39,913 bases of DNA from Nitrospira sp. (GTDB taxonomy: Bacteria; Nitrospirota; Nitrospiria; Nitrospirales; Nitrospiraceae), in the NCBI GenBank assembly GCA_005239465.1, contig SPAW01000085.1, positions 1 to 39,913 on the forward strand, written 5' to 3'. The notes below the pieces were generated by a model. It saw nothing but the letters and a program-made list of their open reading frames with translations, was not told the origin of the DNA and ran no database searches. Shown here piece after piece: positions 1 to 8,535 of the stretch. How positions within the stretch are numbered: the first letter of the stretch is position 1; every line of letters begins with the position of its first letter. Position numbers and translations under genes: made by a program.

Positions 1-1
1 C

Positions 2-361
2 GCCATGGATGCCCTTGCCCGCTATCCCTGGCCGGGGAACATCCGCGAATTGGACAATGTCATCGCCCGTGCCGTCGTCCTCAGCCCGAAAGACACTGTC
101 GATCCGGAAATGCTGGCCCTCATGCCCGATGACGCCAGCCTCCTCCGCAGAGGGGACATCCAGCTGCCCTATCTCGATCTGCCCTACCATGAGTCGATGG
201 ACCAACACAGCCGATATCTCATCACGCGTGCCATCGAACGAGCCGACGGCAATCAGACCAAGGCCGCCGAATCCCTCCGGCTCCAACGGACGTACCTGGC
301 TCGACTTATCAAGCAGCAAAAAGAGAAGCAGGACGGACGAGTACCGGAAAGCGATGGGTGA
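2..361 (+). CDS. sigma-54-dependent response regulator/activator, C-terminal part
   Basis: The 5' part lies outside the window; the reading frame is open from the first bases, so the ATG at 5 is probably internal. The visible residues match the end of an NtrC-family AAA+ activator: YPWPGNIREL is the conserved C-terminal segment of the AAA+ domain that contacts sigma-54 RNA polymerase-activating elements. The last ~50 residues (from RYLITRAIERADGNQTKAAE) form a Fis-type helix-turn-helix for DNA binding. Such proteins open sigma-54 promoters after phosphorylation by a partner kinase. It converges on the murU-like gene with about 40 bp between the stops. The sensor or receiver domain cannot be seen, so its signal is unknown. 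Confidence 0.9.
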   Translation, partial: AMDALARYPWPGNIRELDNVIARAVVLSPKDTVDPEMLALMPDDASLLRRGDIQLPYLDLPYHESMDQHSRYLITRAIERADGNQTKAAESLRLQRTYLARLIKQQKEKQDGRVPESDG

Positions 362-402
362 TGAGTTTGAATTCAGGCAGCGTGCGGACGTCTTCGCACC
401 GG

Positions 403-1155
403 TTAGAGAGTACGATCGCCTGCGAGACGACGATCCTCCAAGCGAATGAGCCCGGCCCGGGCATCTTGTTCTGCCTGCGCATAGCGCTCGGCAGTTCCTA
501 TATCCGACCAGTAGCCCTGCAGGTCGTAACCAAGCACAGCTTCACCTCGCTCGATGGCCGCCACGTAGGGATCAATGATCGACGACGCCACGCCCTTTTG
601 TACATCCCGCAACAGCCGGGGGCTCAACATGTGCACCCCGGCAAACATGCGCGGAATCGTGGGGACAGCACTCGCTAAGCCTTTTCCCGTTATGCGCACG
701 ATCTGATCGTCTGCCCCCACCTCCACCAATCCCCAGCGAGCGGCATCGGGATCTTCTCGCAACACCAGCGTCGCCGCGGCCTTACGTGTCCGGTGAAACG
801 CGCAGAGCGCCTCCAGATCCAATTCAAAGAGCGTGTCCCCGTTCAGCACCAGAACTGGTTCCCCTGAAAAATACGGCTCCGCCTGTTTGATCCCGCCGCC
901 CGTCCCCAAGATCATCGGCTCCTGAGAGTAGATAATCCGAAGACCGAACTTCGAGCCGTCGCCCAGTGCCTGTTCGATCATGGGACCGAGGTGATGCAGA
1001 TTGATGACCACATCGTGGAACCCATGGCGTTTCAGCAGCAGCAAGTTCCAGATAATGAGCGGGGTCCCCCCGACAGGCAGCAGCGGCTTGGGGATCGTGG
1101 TGGTGAGCGGTCTGAGGCGGTTCCCGAGCCCCGCCGCGAGGATCATGGCGCGCAT
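403..1155 (-). CDS. murU: MurU-like sugar-1-phosphate nucleotidyltransferase
   Basis: About 250 residues from the chosen ATG at 1155 (another ATG lies at 1146 and an in-frame one at 1176; this start gives the canonical short N-terminus before the nucleotide-binding loop). It has the GT-A nucleotidyltransferase signature LAAGLGNRLRPLT near residues 6-18, PKPLLPV just after, and LNGDTLFELD (metal/nucleotide site) near residue 110. The family transfers a nucleotide to sugar 1-phosphates. The gene directly upstream encodes an AmgK-like kinase; in Pseudomonas the AmgK/MurU pair converts MurNAc to UDP-MurNAc, bypassing de novo peptidoglycan precursor synthesis. The recycling role is inferred from that pairing; a GDP-mannose or dTDP-sugar pyrophosphorylase cannot be excluded. 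Confidence 0.8.
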   Translation of the reverse strand: MRAMILAAGLGNRLRPLTTTIPKPLLPVGGTPLIIWNLLLLKRHGFHDVVINLHHLGPMIEQALGDGSKFGLRIIYSQEPMILGTGGGIKQAEPYFSGEPVLVLNGDTLFELDLEALCAFHRTRKAAATLVLREDPDAARWGLVEVGADDQIVRITGKGLASAVPTIPRMFAGVHMLSPRLLRDVQKGVASSIIDPYVAAIERGEAVLGYDLQGYWSDIGTAERYAQAEQDARAGLIRLEDRRLAGDRTL

Positions 1156-1181
1156 GACATGTCTACATGCGCGCAAGTCAG

Positions 1182-1262
1182 AAGTACCAAGGTAAAAGGT
1201 AAAAGTGGCATTGTCTTCCCCGCTAACTTTTAACTTTTTACTTTTGCCTTCTTACTTACCTA
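1182..1262. repeat. word-type hairpin element 1 (AAAAG/CTTTT words)
   Basis: Between the kinase and nucleotidyltransferase genes. Left arm (about 1182-1210) is made of GGTAAAAG-like words; right arm (about 1222-1260) of TTAACTTTTTACTTTT-like words. The two are imperfect reverse complements around a short GC-rich loop. The right arm shares TTTTTACTTTTGCCTT exactly with 9952-9967 and is closely related to 35570-35609. The right arm also overlaps the stop of the kinase gene. Confidence 0.65.
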
Positions 1263-2363
1263 TTGCAATTCCGGCACGTAGGGGGTGAGATGCTTCCGGA
1301 GCGTTTCCAAATCGGGATACTTCTGAAGATTGCGTTTGACGTAGCTCAAGACCCTGGGGATATCCGCCAGGAACTTGGGATTGCCTTTGACGCGGTCAAT
1401 GTAGACGAATCGCCCAGCCGCTTTGAGATTGCGCTGGATACTCGTGAGATCAAAGAGGCGGCGGAACGCAGCACGATTGGTCCACACGAAGCGCCGCTCG
1501 GCCAGCTGATCAAGATAGTAGGCTACCAGATCGTCGACCAGCGCTTCGTCGAGCTGAATATAGGCATCCCTGAGGAGCGAGGCAAGATCGTAGGTCGCCG
1601 GCCCCATCAACGCGTCCTGGAAATCGATGACACCAAGCCGCAGCCCATCCACCATCAAGTTGCGCGAATGATAATCCCGATGAGTGAAGACGCGAGGCTG
1701 GCCCGCCAGAATTTCAGAGATATTTTCGAACTCGTGCCGAATCGGCATCCAATCATCTGCGCACATCGGCTTGCTGCGACGCGCCACGATGCCATACTCG
1801 AGAAAGTGATCGAACTCCCACATCAGCAACGATACGTCGAAACTGCGATGAAACGCCAGGCATCCTGGATCGGCCGGTGTCGTCGCCTTCACCTGCATCT
1901 GTACCAACACATTGATGGCCTGCTTGTAGCGGGATTCCAGATTCGAGACATCAGTCTGGCTGACTGTTTCCGCCAACGTCACATCGCCGAAATCTTCCAG
2001 GTACAGGAGTCCGGAGGTTTGATCGTAATAGTGGAGTGCCGGCACCGGCACGCCGGCTTTCGCCAGATGCGACATGATGTTCAGAAACGGCAGCTCGGTA
2101 ATCTGATGCGTGGCACCGCTCACGGCTTCCTCGGACTGTTTGAATCCTTCAGGCTCAGCCAGCTGCATCAGAATGACGGAATGCGGCGGCCCTCCTGCCA
2201 CCGCGGCCCGATAGTAACGTCGATTGGAGGCATCTCCCGTCAACAGTGTCAACCCACGCAAGACCAAGCCGGGTGGAAGATGGGCCTCGATGGTCCGTGC
2301 TACGAACGTTTGATCAGGCGGAGACAATGAGGCTTTGAATGGAGCGGGGTTCGCAGTGGACAT
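1260..2363 (-). CDS. amgK: AmgK-like aminoglycoside phosphotransferase-family sugar kinase
   Basis: 367 residues with the start at 2363; the frame stays open upstream to 2714 but that part lies opposite the VanZ gene and does not look like protein. The APH/choline-kinase fold is recognisable: LTGDASNRRYYR near 41-52 (ATP loop), the catalytic HRDYHSRN at 228-235 (D230 as base, N235 as metal ligand) and IDFQD at 246-250 (D247, metal ligand). AmgK phosphorylates the anomeric hydroxyl of MurNAc/GlcNAc. The MurU-like gene follows on the same strand, supporting a cell-wall recycling pair. Substrate is inferred from context; the family also contains other small-molecule kinases. Confidence 0.8.
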   Translation of the reverse strand: MSTANPAPFKASLSPPDQTFVARTIEAHLPPGLVLRGLTLLTGDASNRRYYRAAVAGGPPHSVILMQLAEPEGFKQSEEAVSGATHQITELPFLNIMSHLAKAGVPVPALHYYDQTSGLLYLEDFGDVTLAETVSQTDVSNLESRYKQAINVLVQMQVKATTPADPGCLAFHRSFDVSLLMWEFDHFLEYGIVARRSKPMCADDWMPIRHEFENISEILAGQPRVFTHRDYHSRNLMVDGLRLGVIDFQDALMGPATYDLASLLRDAYIQLDEALVDDLVAYYLDQLAERRFVWTNRAAFRRLFDLTSIQRNLKAAGRFVYIDRVKGNPKFLADIPRVLSYVKRNLQKYPDLETLRKHLTPYVPELQ

Positions 2364-2418
2364 ACGCGGGGAATTATAGCGAGTGCTCCCCAACTTGTCA
2401 CGAAGCCGTCCGAATTGA

Positions 2419-2862
2419 TCAGGGCTCGTCCAGCACTTCACGAACAGAGTTCGTCCGCCAAAAGCTGTGTATTCGACGAACCACCACTGCTCCGATCGTC
2501 GCGCCGATAGTATCTGCCAGCCAATCGTGCCAACTCGAGTCTCTGAAGGGAACGAACCCCTGATGTACCTCGTCGCTGATCCCATACAGAGAGGCCAGGA
2601 GAATGGCCAAAGGCACGGCCCGCCGCCGCCACGATTCATTCGTGCCCCAATGGAACGCCCGGTAGCACAGTCCCCCCAACACGGCGTATTCGATGGCGTG
2701 CAGTACATTATCACTGAAGAGACTTACGAACGACGGGAGGTCCTGCTCGGGATGGGGCTGCGACGACAGAAAAAAGATCAATCCGGTGTATCCACACACC
2801 GGCCCCCAGTATCGTATGAATGTCACCACTTCAACTCCTCTCACTCGAGAAAGCGTGAGCAT
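2419..2862 (-). CDS. VanZ-family membrane protein
   Basis: 147 residues with about four hydrophobic segments. The family hallmarks are present: FSDNVLHAIEYAVLGGL near residues 48-64 and SDEVHQGFVPFRDSSWHDWLAD near 95-116, followed by a last helix rich in Gly/Ala. VanZ proteins are small membrane proteins of unclear biochemistry, one member of which raises teicoplanin resistance. It is the first gene of the leftward group VanZ - AmgK-like - MurU-like (55 bp to the kinase start), so a link to envelope metabolism is reasonable. A second VanZ-type gene lies at 25740-26216. Confidence 0.85.
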   Translation of the reverse strand: MLTLSRVRGVEVVTFIRYWGPVCGYTGLIFFLSSQPHPEQDLPSFVSLFSDNVLHAIEYAVLGGLCYRAFHWGTNESWRRRAVPLAILLASLYGISDEVHQGFVPFRDSSWHDWLADTIGATIGAVVVRRIHSFWRTNSVREVLDEP

Positions 2863-2931
2863 ATCTCGCGGTTGATTGCATGCTCCCTACCCCTATGACA
2901 TACTTGAAAAAATGACAGAAATCACGCGCCA

Positions 2932-5136
2932 ATGAAGAACGTTCACGTCTGTTTCTTTTGGCATATGCACCAGCCCTATTACACCGATCCGGTGGCAGGA
3001 TCGGCCAGTATGCCCTGGGTGCGGCTCCATGCGACCAAGGCCTACTACGATATGGCTTTTCTCCTGGAGAAATTTCCAACGGTCCACTCGACGTTCAACT
3101 TCACCCCGTCGCTCCTCTTGCAGTTGCAAGAGATCGGCGCAGGCACGGTTCGCGATCTCTTTCTCGAATACACGCAACGACCGGCGGCAGACCTGACCGC
3201 CGAAGAACAAGCCTTTCTCATTCGCCATTTCTTTTCCGCCAACTGGGCCACGATGGTGCGCCCCTACCCGCGCTACCATGAATTGCTGGTGAGACGGGGC
3301 TTGGAGGCGCATGGTCAGGATCTCCAGCGCATCGCCCGCCAATTTTCGACCCAGGATTTCCTGGATCTGCAGATCTGGCATAACCTCGCTTGGTTTGGGT
3401 ACGGCACCATCCATCGATATCCTCGCCTGGCCGCCCTGCGCAATAAGAATCGAGGATTCACGGAAGAAGACAAGCAGGAAGTGCTGGCGTTTCAACGCGT
3501 CGCCGTGCAGGAAATTGTTCCTCTCTATCGACAGCTCATGGAGCGGGGGCAAATCGAACTCACCACGACTCCCTTCTTCCATCCGATTCTGCCGCTGGTC
3601 ATCGACACCGAAATCAACCGGCGCGCCAGGCCGGACCTCCCGTTGCCGGCTCGCTTCCGTGCGCCTGAAGACGCCGAAGCCCAGCTCCAACGGGCCGTCG
3701 AGTTCCATCACCAGACGTTCGGTCAGCCGCCCACCGGTTTGTGGCCGTCAGAGGGGTCCGTCTGTCCTGAACTGCTCCCGATCGTTCATCGAGTCGGCCT
3801 CCGCTGGCTGGCCACCGATGAGGGCATCCTCGCGCGATCCCTGGATATGTGCGGCCGTCCTTGGCATCGACACACAGCGCTCTATCAACCCTATCGGGTC
3901 GGTGAGTTTGGACAAGATCTGACTATGCTGTTCCGTGACCGAGACATTTCGGACGCTTTCGGATTTGTTTATCACAAAACGACACCAGAATCCGCAGCCG
4001 ACGATGTGATCCGAAGGCTGCGGAGCGTTATCCACGACGCGCCACAAGATCAGGTCGTCATCGCTATCATTCTGGACGGCGAAAATCCCTGGGAGCATTA
4101 CCACGACGGCGGCGAACGGTTCCTCTCGCTCCTCTATTCGGCCTTGACGAAACACGACCTGAATCAAGGGGACAACATCGAAGTCCATGCCTCGACTGTG
4201 TCCGAAGCGATCATAGCCGTTCCGCCCACGCAGCACCTGCCTTATCTGCATTCGGGCTCGTGGATCAATTCTGACTACAAAATCTGGATCGGGCATCAGG
4301 AGGACAATCGCGGCTGGGATCTCCTTGGTCATACCAGGACGTGTCTCACCGACTTCGCGCCGAATCTTCCGCCGGATCGCGCACGGGCCGCGTGGGACGA
4401 ACTCTACGCCGCGGAAGGCAGCGATTGGTTTTGGTGGTACGGCGACGATTTCGATACCGATTTCAAGCCGGAGTTCGACCGGCTCTTCAGAACTCATCTC
4501 CGCAATGTCTGGATGCACATGGGCGTGACTCCGCCCGATCAGCTGAACCAGCCGATCTGCGCCGTGGTGGGGCAACCCGAAGCGGATCGTGTGACCCAGC
4601 CGCTCGTGCTGCTCGCCCCGGCGATTGATGGACTGGTGACGGATTTCTTTGAATGGCGCGGGGCCGGCTCCATCAACACACAGCCGCCGCTCGGTGCTAT
4701 GTGGAAAGCCGATGGTCTGTTCACATCCATCCAGTTCGGCTGGAGCCTGGATCAGTTCTCCCTCAGATTCGACCCCGACGAGACGACACACGTCAGGCAA
4801 AGCGGCATGAGCGTGGAGATCACATTGCTAGGCCCTCAGCATACGTTTCGGCTCACGTTTTCCCTCGCCCCATCCGGCCCAGAACAATTCCTGTTGTCTC
4901 AAGCGACTGGACCGGATGCTTGGCAGGAGTTCGGACCCTATCGCTCGATCTGTCGAAGAACCATTCTCGAATTGGCCCTCCCCTGGAAAGATCTTCATCT
5001 GGAGCAAGGACAAGAAGTTCGGATGTCGATTGTGGTGCTGGAACATGGTCTCGAAGTGGCCCGCTACCCGCATCAGCGTCCAGCGGTCTTGACCGTCCCA
5101 GGACCGGAATTTGAAGCAGGCCTGTGGCGAGTGTGA
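2932..5136 (+). CDS. glycoside hydrolase family 57 protein
   Basis: 734 residues. GH57 conserved regions appear in order: HQPYY at residues 13-17, GLWPSEGSVCPE at 269-280 with candidate nucleophile E274, and LDGENPWEHY at 381-390 with candidate acid/base D382. The nucleophile-to-acid spacing (about 108) fits GH57 alpha-amylase/amylopullulanase-type enzymes. After the catalytic region comes a C-terminal beta-rich stretch (from about 550) of unknown role. No signal peptide is evident, so it probably acts in the cytoplasm on alpha-glucan such as glycogen. galT follows 131 bp downstream on the same strand and glgB is elsewhere in the window, consistent with storage-polysaccharide metabolism. Exact bond specificity cannot be read from sequence. 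Confidence 0.9.
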   Translation: MKNVHVCFFWHMHQPYYTDPVAGSASMPWVRLHATKAYYDMAFLLEKFPTVHSTFNFTPSLLLQLQEIGAGTVRDLFLEYTQRPAADLTAEEQAFLIRHFFSANWATMVRPYPRYHELLVRRGLEAHGQDLQRIARQFSTQDFLDLQIWHNLAWFGYGTIHRYPRLAALRNKNRGFTEEDKQEVLAFQRVAVQEIVPLYRQLMERGQIELTTTPFFHPILPLVIDTEINRRARPDLPLPARFRAPEDAEAQLQRAVEFHHQTFGQPPTGLWPSEGSVCPELLPIVHRVGLRWLATDEGILARSLDMCGRPWHRHTALYQPYRVGEFGQDLTMLFRDRDISDAFGFVYHKTTPESAADDVIRRLRSVIHDAPQDQVVIAIILDGENPWEHYHDGGERFLSLLYSALTKHDLNQGDNIEVHASTVSEAIIAVPPTQHLPYLHSGSWINSDYKIWIGHQEDNRGWDLLGHTRTCLTDFAPNLPPDRARAAWDELYAAEGSDWFWWYGDDFDTDFKPEFDRLFRTHLRNVWMHMGVTPPDQLNQPICAVVGQPEADRVTQPLVLLAPAIDGLVTDFFEWRGAGSINTQPPLGAMWKADGLFTSIQFGWSLDQFSLRFDPDETTHVRQSGMSVEITLLGPQHTFRLTFSLAPSGPEQFLLSQATGPDAWQEFGPYRSICRRTILELALPWKDLHLEQGQEVRMSIVVLEHGLEVARYPHQRPAVLTVPGPEFEAGLWRV

Positions 5137-5146
5137 GCAGCGCGTA

Positions 5147-5263
5147 GCGCTGAATGATCCATGTTGAATGATGAATCCCAAGAGCGGAGCTCCTGAATGC
5201 ACCAGGCGAATCTTCTTGGTCAATTCAACATTCAACATTTAGCATTCACCATTCTTCAGGAGA
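5147..5263. repeat. word-type hairpin element 2 (TGAATG/CATTCA words)
   Basis: Fills the GH57-galT gap. Left arm (about 5147-5178) contains TGAATGATCCATGTTGAATG; the right arm (about 5218-5260) contains TTCAACATTCAACATT and further CATTCA words and is its imperfect reverse complement. The loop holds GAGCGGAGCTCC. Same architecture as the other hairpin elements but different words. The Shine-Dalgarno-like CAGGAG of galT immediately follows the right arm, so the structure may affect galT translation. Confidence 0.6.
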
Positions 5264-5267
5264 CGCT

Positions 5268-6272
5268 ATGCCCGACTTAAGGCGCGATCCGATCGTCGGC
5301 CGCTGGGTGATTATTTCAACCGATCGGAGTGGCCGCCCGCATGACTTTGCGCAACTGCAGCCGGTGAGGCCGATCTCCACAGCCATCTGTCCGTTCTGCC
5401 ACGGGCAAGAGCGGCTGACTCCGAAAGAAATCATGGCCTATCGTCCGCTGCCTGCCGAGCCCAACTCGCCGAACTGGACCGTACGTGTCGTACCGAACAA
5501 ATTTCCGGCCTTGCAAGTGGAAGGGGACATGGGGCGCGAAGGGTTAGGCTTGTACGACCGGATGAACGGCGTTGGCGCACACGAGGTCATCATCGAATCG
5601 CCCAACCACACGGAAGGCCTCGCGGACCTGCCACCGAAGAAGATCGAAGACGTGGTCTGGGCCTATCGAGACCGCATCATCGACCTCAAGAAAGACCTCA
5701 GATTCCGCTACATCCTCATTTTCAAGAACCACGGGGCCGCAGCCGGGGCCACACTGGAACACAGTCATTCGCAATTGATCGCTCTGCCAATCGTGCCCAC
5801 CAGTGTAATAGAAGAAATTGACGGGTGCCGGGCCCACTACGAGCAGAAAGAGCGCTGCATCTATTGCGATATTCTTCGACAGGATCTCTCGGACGGCGAC
5901 CGCATCGTGGCAGAAAATTCCGAGTTCATCTGCCTCACGCCGTTTGCGCCACGGTTTCCCTTCGAAATGTGGGTACTCCCCAAACGCCACGCGGCCTACT
6001 TTGAAGAGAGCCAGAAATCGCAGTTCGAGTTCCTCGCGCCGATCCTGTCCGAATGCCTCCGGCGCATGGACAAGGTCCTGGCCAGGCCGCCCTACAACTT
6101 CATTCTCCACAGTTCCCCCCTGCATGAACGAACCGGCGAGTATTACCACTGGCACCTGGAGATCATTCCCAAGCTCACGCAAGTCGCGGGCTTTGAATGG
6201 GGCACCGGCTTCTACATCAACCCGGTCTCGCCGGAAGAGTCGGCCAAGAATCTCCGCGAAGCAGAACTCTAG
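5268..6272 (+). CDS. galT: galactose-1-phosphate uridylyltransferase
   Basis: 334 residues, normal family length. HIT-superfamily GalT features: the catalytic HSHSQ at 165-169, where H167 is the residue expected to carry the UMP, zinc-type cysteines C41 and C44 (CPFCHG), SPNHTEG near 112-118, and a second CIYC pair near 199-202. It opens with RRDPIVGRWVIIS, typical of bacterial GalT. It exchanges UMP between UDP-glucose and galactose 1-phosphate in the Leloir pathway; in organisms without obvious galactose growth it can also act on other hexose 1-phosphates. Preceded by CAGGAGACGCT at a good ribosome-binding distance. Confidence 0.93.
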   Translation: MPDLRRDPIVGRWVIISTDRSGRPHDFAQLQPVRPISTAICPFCHGQERLTPKEIMAYRPLPAEPNSPNWTVRVVPNKFPALQVEGDMGREGLGLYDRMNGVGAHEVIIESPNHTEGLADLPPKKIEDVVWAYRDRIIDLKKDLRFRYILIFKNHGAAAGATLEHSHSQLIALPIVPTSVIEEIDGCRAHYEQKERCIYCDILRQDLSDGDRIVAENSEFICLTPFAPRFPFEMWVLPKRHAAYFEESQKSQFEFLAPILSECLRRMDKVLARPPYNFILHSSPLHERTGEYYHWHLEIIPKLTQVAGFEWGTGFYINPVSPEESAKNLREAEL

Positions 6273-6492
6273 CAGCAGGGAGTACAGTTGAAGGCCGAGA
6301 TATAATTCAATCGCGAACGGCTGGCGCATACCTCCAGCGCCGTGATAGCCCAATCACAAAGCATCCCGACTAGCAGTGCCCACTCAGTAATCTCCAATCG
6401 TACAACAAGTTGACTTGTTGCCGCGTTGCGGTAGCCTCTGAGAGAAGACAGCGATCGATGCAAGGATTGTTCGCTCGCTTCTGGGGAGAGGA

Positions 6493-7077
6493 ATGAGGAA
6501 AACGCTTGTAGCCGTATGTATTGTGTGTAGCGCGGTTGTCGTTGCCGGGCTACTGAAGGGCTGTGCCAGCGAGCAACGGCCGCTACCTCTCAACTCAAGT
6601 GAACAAACGCTGCTTAGCTCGAATGGCTTTGGACTGTCGCTTGGTGTTGAGCCTTCAACGCCGCCCGTGTACGCGCAAACTCTGCTCCGCGCATTGCGGC
6701 AGACCAAACTCTTCCGCGAAGTCCAACCGGCGGAGAAAGTCCAAGGGCCTGATCTGCTTGTTCGGGTTGAAAGACCCATTACCGGTAACGCGGTGATCCC
6801 GATCCTCTCCCTAATAACCTTGGGTTTGATCCCCACTGTGACCGAGGAAGAACATGGATACTCGTTTTCCCTCCGGTCACTCAAGTCCTCGGAACCGGTG
6901 GTAATCGTGGAATACGTTCATCGAGGCTATACGGTTCTTGGGTGGGTTGCAGGTCTGCTGAATTTCTTTCCTCATTGGACTGGGGATGGCGTGCACTACG
7001 ACCCGCGCTTCAATGAGCGGTTGAAGCTGGCGATCCTCACCAAGGCACAAGAAATCAAGGCGGTGACGTCTCAATGA
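6493..7077 (+). CDS. putative lipoprotein, unknown function
   Basis: 194 residues beginning with a charged N-terminus and hydrophobic stretch ending in LLKGC, a lipobox with C24 as the probable lipidated residue. The rest has a Pro/Ser/Thr-rich start, a short hydrophobic segment near residues 98-115 and another near 150-160. General layout resembles the lipoprotein at 34112-34864 (predicted secretion, mention of a paired multi-strand domain and an internal hydrophobic turn), but no catalytic motif is visible. Preceded by GGGAGAGGA, a plausible ribosome-binding site. The 220 bp upstream (6273-6492) hold no further gene I can support. Confidence 0.75.
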   Translation: MRKTLVAVCIVCSAVVVAGLLKGCASEQRPLPLNSSEQTLLSSNGFGLSLGVEPSTPPVYAQTLLRALRQTKLFREVQPAEKVQGPDLLVRVERPITGNAVIPILSLITLGLIPTVTEEEHGYSFSLRSLKSSEPVVIVEYVHRGYTVLGWVAGLLNFFPHWTGDGVHYDPRFNERLKLAILTKAQEIKAVTSQ

Positions 7078-7499
7078 AGCAAGGCTCGCACCGAGGGTCG
7101 GGTCAAAAATGCGAGGAGCACCGGCCCGAGCAGATCAGCACTGTAGAGCATGAGCCAGAATATCAATGAGAAGAACGAGAAGGGCAATTCGCTGATCGTT
7201 GAGATACTGAATGACTCCGCGAGCACATATACCAAATGGAGGCTCAGGAGCGCTCCGCCTGCAATTGCCAGCTGCGCCGCCCATTTTCGAAGCATGTAGA
7301 GACCAGGAGCTGCCAGGATGGCTAACAACATGGCAAGGAGAAAGATAAATCGAAACATCGCCTCTGTGCGATTCGTCTCGCTGAAGTGAAAAAGTTCGGT
7401 TGGGTCAGACAGATAGCCAACGAAGTAGTATCCGCAGATGAGCAGGAGGAGCAGCGAGAGGATTTTCAGTTTGAGTGTCGTCTGGTCCCTCATTATCAT
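7071..7499 (-). CDS. small integral membrane protein, unknown
   Basis: 142 residues with four clear hydrophobic segments (about 10-28, 48-68, 75-95, 105-130). The ATG at 7493 (third residue) is an equally good start. It converges on and overlaps the end of the preceding lipoprotein gene by a few bases. No family recognised; nothing in the sequence indicates a transported substrate. Confidence 0.6.
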   Translation of the reverse strand: MIMRDQTTLKLKILSLLLLLICGYYFVGYLSDPTELFHFSETNRTEAMFRFIFLLAMLLAILAAPGLYMLRKWAAQLAIAGGALLSLHLVYVLAESFSISTISELPFSFFSLIFWLMLYSADLLGPVLLAFLTRPSVRALLH

Positions 7500-7525
7500 T
7501 GCATTGTAGCACTCGGAGGGGAGTC

Positions 7526-8338
7526 ATGAACGAAGCGCCGGCAATTCCAACTTTGAGGCCAGAGTGGCATGCCGCAAGTTGGTTTGGAGGAACGTTGGGA
7601 AGCGTGTTGTGGATCGGGATCTATGCGGTCGTGATTCCCTCTGAAACCGGATCTCTGTTGTACAGCAGTTTGTGCCTTGCTGCAGGACTGACGGTCACCG
7701 GTTTCGCATGGTATCTCTGGACGAAACAGGACTCGGTGGCTTATGGCGTTGCCATGCACGTGGCGGTGGGGATGGCGGGCCTTGCTGGGCTTGTATCATT
7801 TGCACTGGCCGATTTGGCAGGTGGGGTCGGGTATCCTCTCGCTACCTATTGGTGGGTGTTTCTCCTCTTTCCCTTACTTGGATTCCAACTCTCTCGCACT
7901 GCTCCTCTCGCTTGCCCCAAAGGACCTTTCGAATCTGTGCACCGGTTCTCGTCAGCGGACACCGTGCCGGCGTCAGCTTGTTCACTAGAGGGTAACATGA
8001 TTCGCGCATCGACTTCTGGGCTGGCCGAAGTTCCGCTATTTCAGCTAAAGAACGTCAACTTTCGAAACTGCGTTCTTCTTCTCCGGGCATAAGTGCAGAG
8101 CAAGGGAGTCACTAGCAAGGCCTACCTCGAAATGGACTGTACGATTGCGGGCAAGGACACATACTTTTCTAAAGCCCTGCAAGACGCTGTGGTCGGCACG
8201 CAAAATTGGCGATGGCACCAAACCCCCTTCTATCTTCGCGGCACGGAAGCGTGCGCAGAGCTCCAGGTGAAGTTGGTCTTCGAAGGAGCCGGACAGATCT
8301 GGGTTAAAGATGTCGAACTGTTTCGAGCGCCAATCTGA
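7526..8338 (+). pseudogene. membrane protein with C-terminal beta domain, interrupted by in-frame TAA
   Basis: Start ATG at 7526 follows GGAGGGGAG at good spacing. The first part (to 8092) has four to five hydrophobic segments. At 8090-8092 a TAA stops the frame, but the same frame continues directly as VQSKGVTSKAYLEMDC and on to 8338. The residues on both sides (NVNFRNCVLLLRA / VQSKGVTSKAYLEM) read as one uninterrupted beta-sandwich-like, possibly carbohydrate-binding-like, domain. A single substitution of a sense codon such as AAA or CAA to TAA would explain it. Alternatives are readthrough, a sequencing error, or restart at GTG 8093 directly after the stop. Function unknown. Confidence 0.6.
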
Positions 8339-8535
8339 ATGAACGAAGCTTGGAAGTCATTCTTCGAGCGGAGAGCGAGCCCGATCATGGCCAAACGAAT
8401 CGTGAGGCATGACCACCTGCGTGACATTTCCTCTTCTACACGATCGCTTCACCGCATCACCTCTTGCCCCCTCCCCTTCCCTGGGCTTACCATCGCATCA
8501 TGTCTGTGACGTTCCTACAAGACAGGGAGTCATAG

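Noticed and set aside
1263-2330. Long open frame on the + strand opposite the AmgK-like kinase
   Set aside because: It is the reverse complement of a well-conserved kinase gene with catalytic motifs; its product has no recognisable features.
2893-3711. 272-aa open frame on the - strand opposite the GH57 gene
   Set aside because: Shadow of the GH57 coding frame; the GH57 motifs are clear on the + strand.
3748-4800. 350-aa open frame on the - strand opposite the GH57 gene
   Set aside because: Same reason: high-GC shadow frame without protein-like features.
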